Assembly (NCBI GenBank): GCA_046759385.1
Contig: JBHICC010000003.1
Location: 16,553 to 80,552 of the forward strand
Source of the DNA: JBHICC01 sp046759385
GTDB lineage: Bacteria; Pseudomonadota; Gammaproteobacteria; Acidiferrobacterales; SPGG2
DNA length: 64,000 nt
Reading direction: 5' to 3'
How positions within the stretch are numbered: the stretch's first letter is position 1; every line of letters begins with the position of its first letter. Of this stretch, positions 17,076 through 26,763 are shown in pieces. The notes beneath the pieces are model-generated. The model made no database searches. It saw nothing but the letters and a program-made list of their open reading frames with translations, and had not been told where the DNA came from. Position numbers and translations under genes: made by a program.

Positions 17076-17986
17076 TGACGCACCGCCATTTTCTCACGTT
17101 AACAGACTTGAGCGCCGATGAGCTTAAACGATTACTCAGACGCGCAGCCGAGCTCAAGGCAATCAGCAAGCGGGGCGAGCGGCACGAGCCACTTCGCAGT
17201 AAAACGCTAGCGCTGATATTCGAAAAGTCTTCCACAAGGACGCGGGTGTCTTTCGAGGCAGGGATAATGCAGCTCGGTGGACACAGTATATTCCTTTCAC
17301 CGCGTGATACCCATCTTGGTCGGGGTGAACCGATCGAGGACACAGCGCGTGTTCTATCTCGCATGGTCGACGCAATCGTAGTTCGCAGCCACGCGCATGC
17401 GACGCTCGAGGTTTTTGCCGCTAATGCCAGTGTGCCTGTAATCAATGCACTCAGTGATATGTTTCACCCGTGTCAATTGCTGGCTGATATTCAAACCTTC
17501 CAGGAGCAGCGTGGTGACATCGAAGGCAGAACCGCCGCCTGGATTGGTGACGGCAACAATGTTTGTCATTCCTGGATCAACGCGGCGGGCTTGCTGAACT
17601 TTCATCTGCGAATTGCCACTCCGAAGGGCTACGAGCCAAAAGCAAGCGTGTTAGGGGCGTTCAGCAGTCAGGTCACGCTTGGGCATGATCCCAAAGCGGC
17701 CGTTCGGAACGTCGATGTAGTCATTACGGATACGTGGGCGAGTATGGGGCAAGAGCAAGAAAAGGCTAAACGCGAACGCGATTTCAGCGACTTCCTCGTT
17801 GACGAAGTGCTCATGGGCGAGGCGAAGCCGGACGCCGTCTTCATGCACTGCCTACCCGCGTACCGGGGGCACGAGGTCACGGCTGAGGTAATTGACGGAC
17901 CACAAAGTGTCGTCTGGGCCGAGGCCGAAAATCGTCTGCATTCACAAAAAGCCTTGCTTGAGTTTCTGTTTGGCACGCGTTCATGA
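17075..17986 (+). CDS. argF: Ornithine carbamoyltransferase (anabolic)
   Basis: Makes citrulline from ornithine and carbamoyl phosphate. The 303-residue product begins at GTG 17075 and carries the carbamoyl phosphate loop EKSSTRTRVSFE, the HPCQ motif in MFHPCQLLAD, DTWASMGQE, and HCLPAYRGHEV with the ornithine-binding Cys. The size and its place in an argD-argF operon fit the biosynthetic enzyme. It shares any control exerted at the terminator upstream of argD. Confidence 0.97.
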   Translation: MTHRHFLTLTDLSADELKRLLRRAAELKAISKRGERHEPLRSKTLALIFEKSSTRTRVSFEAGIMQLGGHSIFLSPRDTHLGRGEPIEDTARVLSRMVDAIVVRSHAHATLEVFAANASVPVINALSDMFHPCQLLADIQTFQEQRGDIEGRTAAWIGDGNNVCHSWINAAGLLNFHLRIATPKGYEPKASVLGAFSSQVTLGHDPKAAVRNVDVVITDTWASMGQEQEKAKRERDFSDFLVDEVLMGEAKPDAVFMHCLPAYRGHEVTAEVIDGPQSVVWAEAENRLHSQKALLEFLFGTRS

Positions 17987-18086
17987 ACTCGGCGCTGTTC
18001 AACCGCGTTTTATGCGGGACCACCGGGCAACAGGATTGGGCAAATGAGATTTGATATCATCGGCACTCCGTTCTCATTAGGAGGCG

Positions 18087-19142
18087 ATGTTGCCCGATCT
18101 GCTCACCTTGATTGACGTTGACTGCCGCTATAACGGCCACCCGGCGGTACGCGGGCTCGGCATGAACGTGACACCGGGCAGCGTTGTGTGCCTGCTGGGA
18201 CCAAGTGGTTGCGGCAAAACAACGGTGTTGCGCGCAATCGCTGGATTTCATCCGTTGACTGAGGGAGAGATCTTGCTTAAGGGTCAGCATGTGTCGCGGC
18301 CGGGGTTCACGTTGCCGCCCGAGAGACGCAATCTCGGCATGGTCTTTCAAGATTATGCCCTGTTCCCACACCTCAACGTCAACCAAAACGTCGGCTTCGG
18401 TTTGCGCAACACGCCTGGCACTACGAAACTACGTGTTGTGAGTGATTTACTCGCCACAGTAGGATTAGGTGGCATGGGTGAGCGCTATCCACACGAGCTT
18501 TCCGGCGGTCAACAACAGCGTGTGGCACTTGCGCGGGCGCTTGCACCACGACCGGATCTCATTCTCATGGATGAGCCATTTTCCAACCTGGACATCGAAT
18601 TCCGTGAACGTCTGAGCACAGAAGTGCGCGATATCTTGAAAGAGCAAGGGACTACCGCAGTCCTAGTTACGCATGACCAACACGAAGCCTTCGCTCTGGG
18701 TGATAAGGTCGGGGTCATGTACGATGGCCAGCTACTGCAGTGGGACACGCCCTACAACCTATATCACGAGCCTGCTTGCCGATTTGTCGCCGACTTTATC
18801 GGCCAGGGCGTCTTTGTCCCAGGGACTCTGTTGACGCCGGATACGGTCGAGACCGAGCTGGGTATGGTTCAGGGTAACCGCGCCTACCCTTGGGGCGAGA
18901 AAGCGCCGATCGAGGTCTTGTTCCGGCCCGACGACATTGTGCCTGATCCCGCCAGCGATCTGCGCGGCGAGGTAGTACAAAAGGCGTTCAAGGGTGCGGA
19001 GATTCTGTATACCTTGCAACTGTCGACCGGCGGACAGGTCCTTTCGCTGTTTCCGAGTCACTCCGATCACGCAGTGGGTGAAACGGTCGGAATCCGAGTC
19101 GAGGCCGACCATTTGGTAGTCTTTCCCCGCATAACTGATTAA
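18087..19142 (+). CDS. ABC transporter ATP-binding protein (iron/polyamine type), orphan
   Basis: A 351-residue importer-type ATPase: Walker A GPSGCGKTT, Q-loop MVFQDYALFPH, signature LSGGQQQRVALA, Walker B LILMDEPFSNLD, H-loop VTHDQ, then a C-terminal TOBE-like domain from about residue 240 (VLFRPDDIV). The layout fits the FbpC/PotA subfamily, which energises uptake of ferric iron, polyamines or similar solutes. No permease or binding-protein gene is adjacent, so the substrate is unknown. TAGGAGG is only two to three bases from the ATG; a TTG one codon later would have better spacing and change only one residue. Confidence 0.9.
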   Translation: MLPDLLTLIDVDCRYNGHPAVRGLGMNVTPGSVVCLLGPSGCGKTTVLRAIAGFHPLTEGEILLKGQHVSRPGFTLPPERRNLGMVFQDYALFPHLNVNQNVGFGLRNTPGTTKLRVVSDLLATVGLGGMGERYPHELSGGQQQRVALARALAPRPDLILMDEPFSNLDIEFRERLSTEVRDILKEQGTTAVLVTHDQHEAFALGDKVGVMYDGQLLQWDTPYNLYHEPACRFVADFIGQGVFVPGTLLTPDTVETELGMVQGNRAYPWGEKAPIEVLFRPDDIVPDPASDLRGEVVQKAFKGAEILYTLQLSTGGQVLSLFPSHSDHAVGETVGIRVEADHLVVFPRITD

Positions 19143-19225
19143 TCGATTACACGTATAACGCCGGCAGCGCGGTAGGCGACTCGTGGATTTTGGCCTAAAC
19201 TATCTTTAGCATCGAGACCCCCGCG

Positions 19226-21367
19226 TTGGAAAAGAAAATCTTACGTTTATTGATTGTCGATGACTCGCCGGACGATGCGGATCTCCCGGTCAGCACGCTG
19301 CGCAAGAGCGATTATATGTTGAAATCGCAGCGCGTACAGGATATGGCCGGCATGCAGGCGGCACTGGCAAAAGCGGAATGGGACCTTGTCATCTCGGAGT
19401 ATCAGCTACCTCACTTCGGTGCCATTCTCGCACTCGACACATTGAAGCACTCGGGTCGCGATCTGCCGTTCATCGTGGTCACCAAGGCGATCCATAGCGA
19501 CGATCTCGCCAAAGTGATGCGCGCTGGTGCCCGCGATGTGTTGTTAAAAGACGATCTCGTGCGCTTAGTTCCCGTGATCGAGCGAGAGCTTACAAGCGTT
19601 GCCGAGCGTGGTGAGTACCGGCAAACCAACGAGCGTCTCCATGAGATCGAAAACAAACATCAGGCCATGATAGATGGTTCGCGCGAAGCAATCTGCTATA
19701 GCCACGAAGGCATGCACGTAGATGCGAATCGAGCGTACTTGAAGCTGTTTGGTTACGAAGGCTTGGAGGAGCTCGAAGGCATACCCGTCCTAAATTTGAT
19801 CGACAAAAGCGATCACGCTGGCTTTAAAGAATATCTTCGCAAAACGAACAAGAAAGGCGTCGGTGTCTCCGGCCCGCAAATCTTCACCGCGGTGAAGAAA
19901 GACAGCTCGCGGCTTCCCGTTGAGGTCAGTATGTCGCTGATCAGTCTCGGCGGCGAGAGCTGTACCCAGATTGTCGTCGTCGATCTCTCAAGACACGCCG
20001 CTGTCCAGATCAAGCGCGACGAGATTAGCGATCGTGACGATCTCACGGGTGCCCATAAGCGCGAGTACTTCCTGGAGCAACTCGGTAGCGCAATTGAGCA
20101 GGCCAAGGGTGGCGGTGGAAGCGGCGCGCTTGTGTACATCGAACTAGACGGCCTGAAGGAAATTAATGAGAAATTCGGAAGCTCGCGTGGTGACCGGCTG
20201 TTGAGCGAAATCGGCTCGTTGTTTATCAATAAGCTCGGTGACGATGGGATCGTGTCGCGTTTCGGCGGTGATGAGTTCGCGGTTCTGTTAGCCAAGGACG
20301 ACCAAGACGATGCGCAGGCGATCGCGAAGACACTTAATCAATGCGTAGAGGATGCATCGTCAGCGGTTGTTGGGCAAGCCGACGCGTCGGATTGCACCTT
20401 AGGCTTAATCATGATTGATGAAACGGCCGGCAGCGTGGAGAAGATTTTGTCACTCGCCTATGGCGCATGCGAGCAAGCCAAGAAACGAAAGAAGCCATCC
20501 GCGCCTGCGACGGAAACGCGCCCTCGGTCTAGTAGTACCAAAGACGCAGACGCGCAGCGTCTCGCAGTATGGCGCAACCGCATTCAGCATGCGCTAGACA
20601 GTAGCACCTTCCAGCTCGTCTACCAGCCGATTATCAACCTCATTGGAGATCCTTCCGAGTACTACGAAGTCTTGATTCGCATGCCTGGGGATAACGATGA
20701 ACTGATTTCTGCCGGTGAGTTTATGGCGGTCGCCGAGGAGTCCGGGCAGGCAAGCGCCATCGATGAGTGGGTGGTCGAACACGCACTGAAGGGGCTAGTT
20801 GAACTGCATCAGGAAGGTCAGAAAGCCTCGTTTTTCGTCAACCTGTCGATGCACGCTCCGCAGAATGAAGTGCTTGTGCCGTTGATCCAGGGAGTTCTCA
20901 AGGAAAGTGATCTTGCCGGTGAGCATTTGATCCTGGAGACGGACGAGACATTGCTCGACAACAACTTTCAGGCGACTGAGGCTTTCATGCAGGCCACACA
21001 TAAGCTCGGGTGTCGGCACTCGCTCGATAACTTTGGTGCGCGCCTGGCCCTTTTGGGTCGCCTGCGAGAGCTGCCCGTTGAGTTCTTGAAGATAGACGGC
21101 GCGCTCGTGCGCAACTGCGCGCAGGACAACATCAAACAGTTGGCGCTGAAAACTATCGTGCAGGCGGCCAAAATATTAAACAAAAAAACCATCGGCAAAT
21201 GTGTAGAAGACGAAGAAACGCTGTCCCTGCTTTACAGCTACGAGCTCGACTACTTGCAGGGCAATTATTTCCAGCATGCCGACACCGCACCGGAGTTCAA
21301 CTTCGGCAGCGAGACCACCTTGTCCTCGGAGGACGCCGATACGCCGAATTGGCCTCCGGCGACGTAG
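19226..21367 (+). CDS. FimX-like REC-PAS-GGDEF-EAL c-di-GMP protein
   Basis: A 713-residue cytoplasmic regulator: receiver-like domain (about 5-125), PAS (about 140-260), GGDEF (about 275-430) and EAL (about 450-695). The domain order and length match Pseudomonas FimX, which binds c-di-GMP and controls type IV pilus assembly. The receiver keeps the acidic pair (D12, D13), but the phosphoacceptor place is Glu58 (DLVISEYQLP). The GGDEF motif is intact (RFGGDEFAVLL). The EAL motif is EVL (YEVLIRM), and other catalytic places are changed (LDNFG for DDFG, KCVED for AEGVE), so it should bind but not hydrolyse c-di-GMP. The start is a TTG, needed to complete the receiver. A PilU-like ATPase is coded at 51-52 kb. 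Confidence 0.88.
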   Translation: MEKKILRLLIVDDSPDDADLPVSTLRKSDYMLKSQRVQDMAGMQAALAKAEWDLVISEYQLPHFGAILALDTLKHSGRDLPFIVVTKAIHSDDLAKVMRAGARDVLLKDDLVRLVPVIERELTSVAERGEYRQTNERLHEIENKHQAMIDGSREAICYSHEGMHVDANRAYLKLFGYEGLEELEGIPVLNLIDKSDHAGFKEYLRKTNKKGVGVSGPQIFTAVKKDSSRLPVEVSMSLISLGGESCTQIVVVDLSRHAAVQIKRDEISDRDDLTGAHKREYFLEQLGSAIEQAKGGGGSGALVYIELDGLKEINEKFGSSRGDRLLSEIGSLFINKLGDDGIVSRFGGDEFAVLLAKDDQDDAQAIAKTLNQCVEDASSAVVGQADASDCTLGLIMIDETAGSVEKILSLAYGACEQAKKRKKPSAPATETRPRSSSTKDADAQRLAVWRNRIQHALDSSTFQLVYQPIINLIGDPSEYYEVLIRMPGDNDELISAGEFMAVAEESGQASAIDEWVVEHALKGLVELHQEGQKASFFVNLSMHAPQNEVLVPLIQGVLKESDLAGEHLILETDETLLDNNFQATEAFMQATHKLGCRHSLDNFGARLALLGRLRELPVEFLKIDGALVRNCAQDNIKQLALKTIVQAAKILNKKTIGKCVEDEETLSLLYSYELDYLQGNYFQHADTAPEFNFGSETTLSSEDADTPNWPPAT

Positions 21368-21487
21368 CGGCGACCCCCGCCTCTGACCCTCGACCCGTCT
21401 GTCTCGGCAACACTGGCTCTGCCTTCGGGCTTGCGCATGCGGTCAGGTAAAATGCGTCTGCACTGACGTAACTTACTGAGCGAATCC

Positions 21488-23311
21488 GTGGATCCCAGCC
21501 TCTACCCGCCTCCGCCGACGAGCCAGAACCCCTGGACTCCAATTCGCACTTTGCTGCCGTATCTCTGGGAGTTTCGCGGCCGTGTCTTATTGGCGGTTTT
21601 CTTCCTGGGGTTGTCTAAGTTGGCGAGCGTGGCGATTCCGCTGGTGCTAAAGGAAATCGTCGATGCGCTCGATCGACCACAAGCCATACTCATACTCCCG
21701 CTGTTCCTTCTGCTCGCATACGGCGGATTGCGGCTAGTAAACGCCCTTTTCGGCGAGCTGCGTGATGTCGTATTCGCTAAGGTCATGCAGCGCTCCATTC
21801 GCCGAATTGCGCTCAAAGTTTTTCGGCATTTGCACAATCTTGCACTTCGCTTTCATCTCGATCGGCGCACAGGTGGGGTTTCGCGAGATATCGAACGTGG
21901 TACCGCTGGCATTCGCTTTTTGTTGACTTTCAGTATCTTCAATGTGCTGCCGACCTTACTCGAAATCGGCCTAGTCGTAGGAATATTGCTAATCAAGTTT
22001 GATGTGTGGTTCGCGGTCATCACCTTCGTAACTCTTGGTACCTATATCCTATTCACGTTCTGGGTCACCGAGTGGCGCATGAAATTTCGCCGCGCAATGA
22101 ATGAGATGGACTCGAAAGCGAACACATCTGCGATTGATAGTTTGCTCAACTATGAGACCGTTAAGTACTTTACGAATGAGGACTACGAAGCGAAGCGCTA
22201 CGACGACAACTTGTGCTCATGGGAGAACGCAGCGATTCGAACTCAGACGTCACTGTCAGCGCTAAACGCGGGGCAAGGCGCAATTATCGCTGTCGGCGTA
22301 ACTTTGCTGATGGTACTCGCCAGCCAAGGGGTTGTAAGTGGGTCAATGACACTCGGCGACCTTGTGATGGTGAACGCGTTTCTAATTCAGCTCTACATGC
22401 CACTTCGGTTCCTCGGGACCGTGTACCGTGAGATTCGCCACGCGCTCGCGGACATGGAACGCATGTTCGGCCTGCTCGAGGCGCCTCCGGAGGTGCAAGA
22501 CAAGCCGCGGGCAAGTGATTTATCCGTACGTGGGGGAGATATTCGCTTTGAGCACGTTGACTTCGGTTACGATCCCGATCGACAGATTTTGTTCGGCGTG
22601 GATTTCTCGGTTCCTACCAATCACAAGGTTGCGGTGGTAGGCCACAGTGGAGCCGGTAAGTCCACTCTGGCACGACTGATCTTTCGCTTTTACGACGTCA
22701 GCGCCGGACGCATTCTGATTGATGGGCAAGACATTCGCGACGTTACACAATCGAGCTTGCGTAGCGCAATCGGCGTCGTTCCACAGGACACAGTGCTATT
22801 CAACGACACCATTTACTACAACATCGCTTACGGACATCCGGGTGCCAGTCATGACGAAATCATCCTGGCCGCCAAACACGCCCAGATTCACGCCTTTATT
22901 GAATCTTTACCAAAAGGCTATAACTCAATCGTCGGTGAGCGCGGGCTTAAGCTCTCGGGTGGTGAGAAGCAGCGGGTTGCCATCGCCCGGACAATTCTTA
23001 AGAATCCTAAAATCCTCGTATTCGATGAGGCGACATCAGCGCTTGATTCAGCGACCGAGCAGGCTATTCAGGCGCAACTGCGAGAAGTCGCGGCCAACCA
23101 CACCACGCTCGTCATCGCGCACCGCCTCTCGACCGTGATGGACGCCGATCAGATTTTGGTAATGGCGGAGGGTTGCATCGTCGAGCGCGGCACCCACTCT
23201 GAGTTGCTCGCCCGCGATGGGCTTTACTCGCATATGTGGGCTCTGCAGCAGCGCGAAGAGCAAGAACGATTGCGCAAGGCGGTGGGGAATGGACTTAGGC
23301 GCGAGCCATAG
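21488..23311 (+). CDS. ATM1-type ABC exporter (heavy-metal/glutathione-conjugate class)
   Basis: A fused permease-ATPase half-transporter of 607 residues with six membrane helices in the first 320 residues and a C-terminal ATPase: Walker A GHSGAGKSTL, signature LSGGEKQRVAIA, Walker B ILVFDEATSALD. The block NTSAIDSLLNYETVKYFTNE is typical of the ATM1/HMT family, which exports glutathione-bound sulfur or metal species. The dimer would sit in the inner membrane. The start is GTG 21488. It is monocistronic in appearance. The exact cargo is not deducible. Confidence 0.92.
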   Translation: MDPSLYPPPPTSQNPWTPIRTLLPYLWEFRGRVLLAVFFLGLSKLASVAIPLVLKEIVDALDRPQAILILPLFLLLAYGGLRLVNALFGELRDVVFAKVMQRSIRRIALKVFRHLHNLALRFHLDRRTGGVSRDIERGTAGIRFLLTFSIFNVLPTLLEIGLVVGILLIKFDVWFAVITFVTLGTYILFTFWVTEWRMKFRRAMNEMDSKANTSAIDSLLNYETVKYFTNEDYEAKRYDDNLCSWENAAIRTQTSLSALNAGQGAIIAVGVTLLMVLASQGVVSGSMTLGDLVMVNAFLIQLYMPLRFLGTVYREIRHALADMERMFGLLEAPPEVQDKPRASDLSVRGGDIRFEHVDFGYDPDRQILFGVDFSVPTNHKVAVVGHSGAGKSTLARLIFRFYDVSAGRILIDGQDIRDVTQSSLRSAIGVVPQDTVLFNDTIYYNIAYGHPGASHDEIILAAKHAQIHAFIESLPKGYNSIVGERGLKLSGGEKQRVAIARTILKNPKILVFDEATSALDSATEQAIQAQLREVAANHTTLVIAHRLSTVMDADQILVMAEGCIVERGTHSELLARDGLYSHMWALQQREEQERLRKAVGNGLRREP

Positions 23312-23377
23312 TCGGGCACGCGGCCTGGTCAGGTTAGGTTGGTTTGTGCGAAAAAAACGATATGCAAACGGTTACGA

Positions 23378-24121
23378 CTATGACAGGAGTCGCGCGCCCG
23401 AAAGGGTGATCAACCCCCCAACGATGCGGCTGAACCAGATTTCCGAGATTCGCGCGAAGATTCGATTCCCAACTAATATTCCTAGAAAAAGCCCTGGTAG
23501 GGCGAGGGCGACCAATGTCAACGCTTCTCCCGAAACCACGCCGGCACCGATATAGGTTGTCACTCGGGCAAGCGCCGAAGCAAACAAAATCGGTATCATG
23601 ACCTTTCTGAAAAGCGCCTTGGTGTAACGACGACCCAGATGCCAGGCAAGCGCAGGACCGGTAATGCCGATCAGGCCGCCGAGACAGCCGGCTGTGGCCG
23701 CGACCGCCAGGTCGACGCGGCCTGGATGTGCAGATAGATCATCCGCAAGCGCCGCGGCCTTGCGCGCCCGTCCACCGAGCATAAACCAGAGCCCAAGCGG
23801 CAGCAGCGCGAGCCCGAAGACGATATTGAAATAATTCGCCGGCGCCCAGGCGAGGAACGCTGCGCCGATCGCTGAGCCGATCACCGCCGCCAGCGCCATG
23901 GGTAGCCAGAACCCCTTGTGTACCCAAGCGTGATCAAGTTTGAACAAGGCGGTGTTGCTGATCAAATCTAAGAAACCAATAACAACTACGACCTCTTTAG
24001 CGCCAAAGACCAACGCCCCCAAAGGCACAAGCACGACACCGGGGCCAAAGGCGGCAACGCTCTTCAGCAGAAACGCGAAAAATGAAAGCGGAACGATCAA
24101 AAACAGTTCAAGTTCTTGCAT
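23378..24121 (-). CDS. TSUP (TauE/SafE) family membrane exporter
   Basis: A 247-residue integral membrane protein of the TSUP family, proposed to export sulfite, sulfonates or related anions. The two-repeat pattern is visible in FAFLLKSVAAFGPGVVLVPL near the N-terminus and GCLGGLIGITGPALAWHL in the middle, with about seven to eight hydrophobic helices. A TTG 18 bases further upstream is a possible alternative start. It is the last gene of a minus-strand operon after the epimerase. If the organism oxidises sulfur, sulfite export would be sensible, but that is inference. Confidence 0.88.
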   Translation of the reverse strand: MQELELFLIVPLSFFAFLLKSVAAFGPGVVLVPLGALVFGAKEVVVVIGFLDLISNTALFKLDHAWVHKGFWLPMALAAVIGSAIGAAFLAWAPANYFNIVFGLALLPLGLWFMLGGRARKAAALADDLSAHPGRVDLAVAATAGCLGGLIGITGPALAWHLGRRYTKALFRKVMIPILFASALARVTTYIGAGVVSGEALTLVALALPGLFLGILVGNRIFARISEIWFSRIVGGLITLSGARLLS

Positions 24122-24143
24122 CGCACAATCAGTGGACAAGGAG

Positions 24144-25082
24144 TTAATGCGCCGCGGATCGCTGATCCCTCAACCAATCCGCGTAGCGGCGTACGCCTTC
24201 TTCCAGTTCGTAGCGTGGCTCATAGCTGAGTTCCCGCTTGGCGCGACTGATATCAAGCGCTTCACTGCGCCGCATAAGCGCACCTGGACCGATGTTCACC
24301 CTAACGGGGAAGTGGGTATAACGCTGGGCCAGATTGGCCACTTCACCGACTGTGTGCGCCCGGCCCGTGGCAATGTTGAATGTCTTCTCGCTTAAGCCCT
24401 CGGCATTGAACAATAGAACGATCCCACGGGCGGCGTCCTCGACATATGTGAAGTCCAGCCGCTGATCCGCCCCTTTCTCCATTTGCAATCCTTCAATGCC
24501 TTCCAGGGCACCAAATGCCAGCTTGTAAAGCCGAATAAAGCGAGAGGGATATTTTCCCGGACCGTACACGAAATAGAGCCTTGCGATTCTAAAGTCCAGC
24601 CCAAAGCTCTGCTCATATTGAAAGCCCAGGTATTCTGCCGACGTTTTCGTCGCAGCGTAGAGGTCCGTCGGGTTCGGCGCGTTATCTTCAGACGCGAATC
24701 CATCGACCACACCATAGACGGCACCGGTACTCGTATAGACCACTTTTTTGACCTCAAGCCGACGCGCGAGCTCAAGCACATTGACCAGACCCATAAGATT
24801 GGTCTCGACGTTGTGACGTGGATTATCCAACACCAGCTCACCCATAACGCCTACCGTATGAATGACACCTTCGATGTCACGGCCGTAGGTTTTGAACACG
24901 TCAGTTAGAGCAGCGAAATCCAACACATCGCCTTGGATGAATCTTATGTGATCAGAAACGGGATCAAGATAATCGAGCGCGCGCTGCTCGACATCATAAA
25001 GGACGACTTCCCGCTCGTTGCTCGCCAACAAACGAGCTATCCAAGACGCAATGTGACCGTAGCCGCCGGTGACGAGAACCAT
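24144..25082 (-). CDS. NAD-dependent epimerase/dehydratase (extended SDR)
   Basis: An extended short-chain dehydrogenase of 312 residues. It has the Rossmann motif VTGGYGHIASWIA, the catalytic Ser/Thr region VYTSTGAVYG, and the YxxxK pair in YAATKTSAE. Such enzymes act on nucleotide sugars or related carbonyl compounds; the substrate is not evident. The third glycine place of GxxGxxG is Ala. It follows the DUF1684 gene by two bases and precedes the TSUP exporter by a short gap, so it is in the same operon, which gives no obvious sugar pathway. Confidence 0.88.
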   Translation of the reverse strand: MVLVTGGYGHIASWIARLLASNEREVVLYDVEQRALDYLDPVSDHIRFIQGDVLDFAALTDVFKTYGRDIEGVIHTVGVMGELVLDNPRHNVETNLMGLVNVLELARRLEVKKVVYTSTGAVYGVVDGFASEDNAPNPTDLYAATKTSAEYLGFQYEQSFGLDFRIARLYFVYGPGKYPSRFIRLYKLAFGALEGIEGLQMEKGADQRLDFTYVEDAARGIVLLFNAEGLSEKTFNIATGRAHTVGEVANLAQRYTHFPVRVNIGPGALMRRSEALDISRAKRELSYEPRYELEEGVRRYADWLRDQRSAAH

Positions 25083-25084
25083 AA

Positions 25085-25708
25085 TCAGAGCACTCGCTCG
25101 CCGGCTTCAACAGCCAATTCGAGTCTATTTTCTTCCGGTATCAACGGGCACACCCAGCGGTCTGCATAGGCGCACGAGGGATTGTAAGCATAGTTAAAAT
25201 CGAGCACGACCTGCTCATCAGTAACCCCAAGATCGGCTCCCTTTATCGTGTCGTAAAGAAAACGCCCGCCTCCATAGGTCGTCTCACCGTTCGTACAATC
25301 ACGAAACGGCAAGAATAGCCCGCCGCCGTATCCTTCGAGCCAGTAAGCGTTCAGCATGCCCACCTCGCCGCCCAACTCAAAGTGGGCCTGTGCCACGCGC
25401 GTGTAACGCAGCACACCGTCTGCCGCGAGATCAGTCTCTTCCGACTGGTGCTCCACGGCACGATCGAGGGTGCCCAGTACCGAGTAAGCGGGGTTAAACG
25501 GATAGTAATCGAGCCCTTCGAACGCGGCACGCTGCTCAAGGGAAAGAGGGCTCGAGGGGTGTGTTTTGAAGAGCGCGTCGCGCCCCCTGCGAAAGTGCTC
25601 TGCCGTGGCTGCGCCATTGGCGTTTGACGCCTCGCGCACGTGTCCATAAAGCCCCGCCACAGCGTGGCGCCACTGCGTGAGCGCGAACGGATCAGTTGGC
25701 GTAGTCAA
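25085..25708 (-). CDS. DUF1684 family protein
   Basis: A 207-residue protein with the DUF1684 signature in the second half: LPFRDCTNGETTYGGGRFLYD, then DFNYAYNPSCAYADRWVCPL and PEENRLELAVEAGER. Members are uncharacterised and often secreted or cytoplasmic in heterotrophs; this one has no signal peptide. The start is taken at a TTG whose last bases overlap the TGA of the upstream gene (TTGA junction), giving MTTPTDPFALTQW. An upstream ATG at 25792 would force a 28-residue extension overlapping that gene. Confidence 0.86.
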   Translation of the reverse strand: MTTPTDPFALTQWRHAVAGLYGHVREASNANGAATAEHFRRGRDALFKTHPSSPLSLEQRAAFEGLDYYPFNPAYSVLGTLDRAVEHQSEETDLAADGVLRYTRVAQAHFELGGEVGMLNAYWLEGYGGGLFLPFRDCTNGETTYGGGRFLYDTIKGADLGVTDEQVVLDFNYAYNPSCAYADRWVCPLIPEENRLELAVEAGERVL

Positions 25709-26763
25709 GACCGCCCGTTTCCGGATGCGCTTAAATGACCGACCGTGGCCTCGTAATAATCCTGGTATCTTTCCATTAGATAGCATAAGCAATCCTGGCG
25801 GATCGCCTGGGCACTTAAGGTTAACATCGCCGGGATCACGGATTTCGCGGTACGAATTTCCCTCTCTGCCAGCCCGAAGAACTGATTTGTAACATCGTGG
25901 CCACGTTCATCACGTACATCGAGATATGCCTTGCAGTCCGGCCGTATCCAGCCGAACGTCGTTTCGATAGGAAGCTCGCGGAAGTTAAGTGTGTCGAGAT
26001 CATCGACCAAGCGAATGTCGAGGCTATCGTCGCCGAAGCCGAAGCTAGTCTCAGATGGGACTTTAACAATCGCCACCGTGTGAAAGAGATCGATGTCATG
26101 CGTCGCCACGGGATGGTTAGGGATCTCAGCCAGATGCAAGCCCGCCTCCAGATACTCTAAAGCGTGCTCTACGCCCCGCGACTCGCCCGGACGCCCGCAT
26201 TCGACCGTAACTGCGGGGCACAGCTCTGAAAATGCCGCTACCTGTACACCATCGGGTTTCACGAAATAAACGACGGTACGCCCAAACAATGTAGCCAGGT
26301 GCAAAAAGCGATGATCGATGCGCCGCACGCTAGCATAGTGCGGATTCATGCCACTCGTATTGTGGATGTCGATGCTTGCAAACACGCGATGTACGCGCAT
26401 CTCCTCCACGACCTGTCGCACCATCTTGTGCTCCGGTAGAGGCTGCCTATCGGCGTTCGTTTCCCAGATCCGATTGTAGTCCGGCTGTCCAGGCAAGAAG
26501 CGCTCCCGCAAGCGGGCGGCAAGCACGTTGCCGACAAACACAGACAGTGCTCGTGGAAGCTTCTTGTCCTGATACTTACGCAGCAACTCGCGAACCGCCA
26601 GCCAGCCGGTATCCTCGTTGCCATGCAAGAGCACCGAGACGAATAACGGCTGCGGGCGCCGCCCGGACAAATGCATCAGTGTAGGTCCCGGCAGTACCTC
26701 GTGTAGGCGCGGCGCCTCCAGTTCCAACAAACCCTCCGGCACGCTGTTGATCACATTTAACAT
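25705..26763 (-). CDS. M14/AstE-AspA-type zinc metallohydrolase
   Basis: A 352-residue enzyme of the carboxypeptidase / succinylglutamate desuccinylase-aspartoacylase superfamily. Zinc ligands are visible as H and E in LLHGNEDTGW and H in SIDIHNTSGMN; PDYNRIWE supplies the substrate-binding Asn-Arg pair and VTVECGRPGE the catalytic Glu region. It would cleave an N-acyl or peptide bond on an amino acid-like substrate. Its ATG follows directly on the stop of a decayed glutamate-cysteine-ligase-like gene, which suggests glutamyl-type substrates. AstE itself is unlikely since no arginine succinyl pathway gene is near. Confidence 0.85.
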   Translation of the reverse strand: MLNVINSVPEGLLELEAPRLHEVLPGPTLMHLSGRRPQPLFVSVLLHGNEDTGWLAVRELLRKYQDKKLPRALSVFVGNVLAARLRERFLPGQPDYNRIWETNADRQPLPEHKMVRQVVEEMRVHRVFASIDIHNTSGMNPHYASVRRIDHRFLHLATLFGRTVVYFVKPDGVQVAAFSELCPAVTVECGRPGESRGVEHALEYLEAGLHLAEIPNHPVATHDIDLFHTVAIVKVPSETSFGFGDDSLDIRLVDDLDTLNFRELPIETTFGWIRPDCKAYLDVRDERGHDVTNQFFGLAEREIRTAKSVIPAMLTLSAQAIRQDCLCYLMERYQDYYEATVGHLSASGNGRS

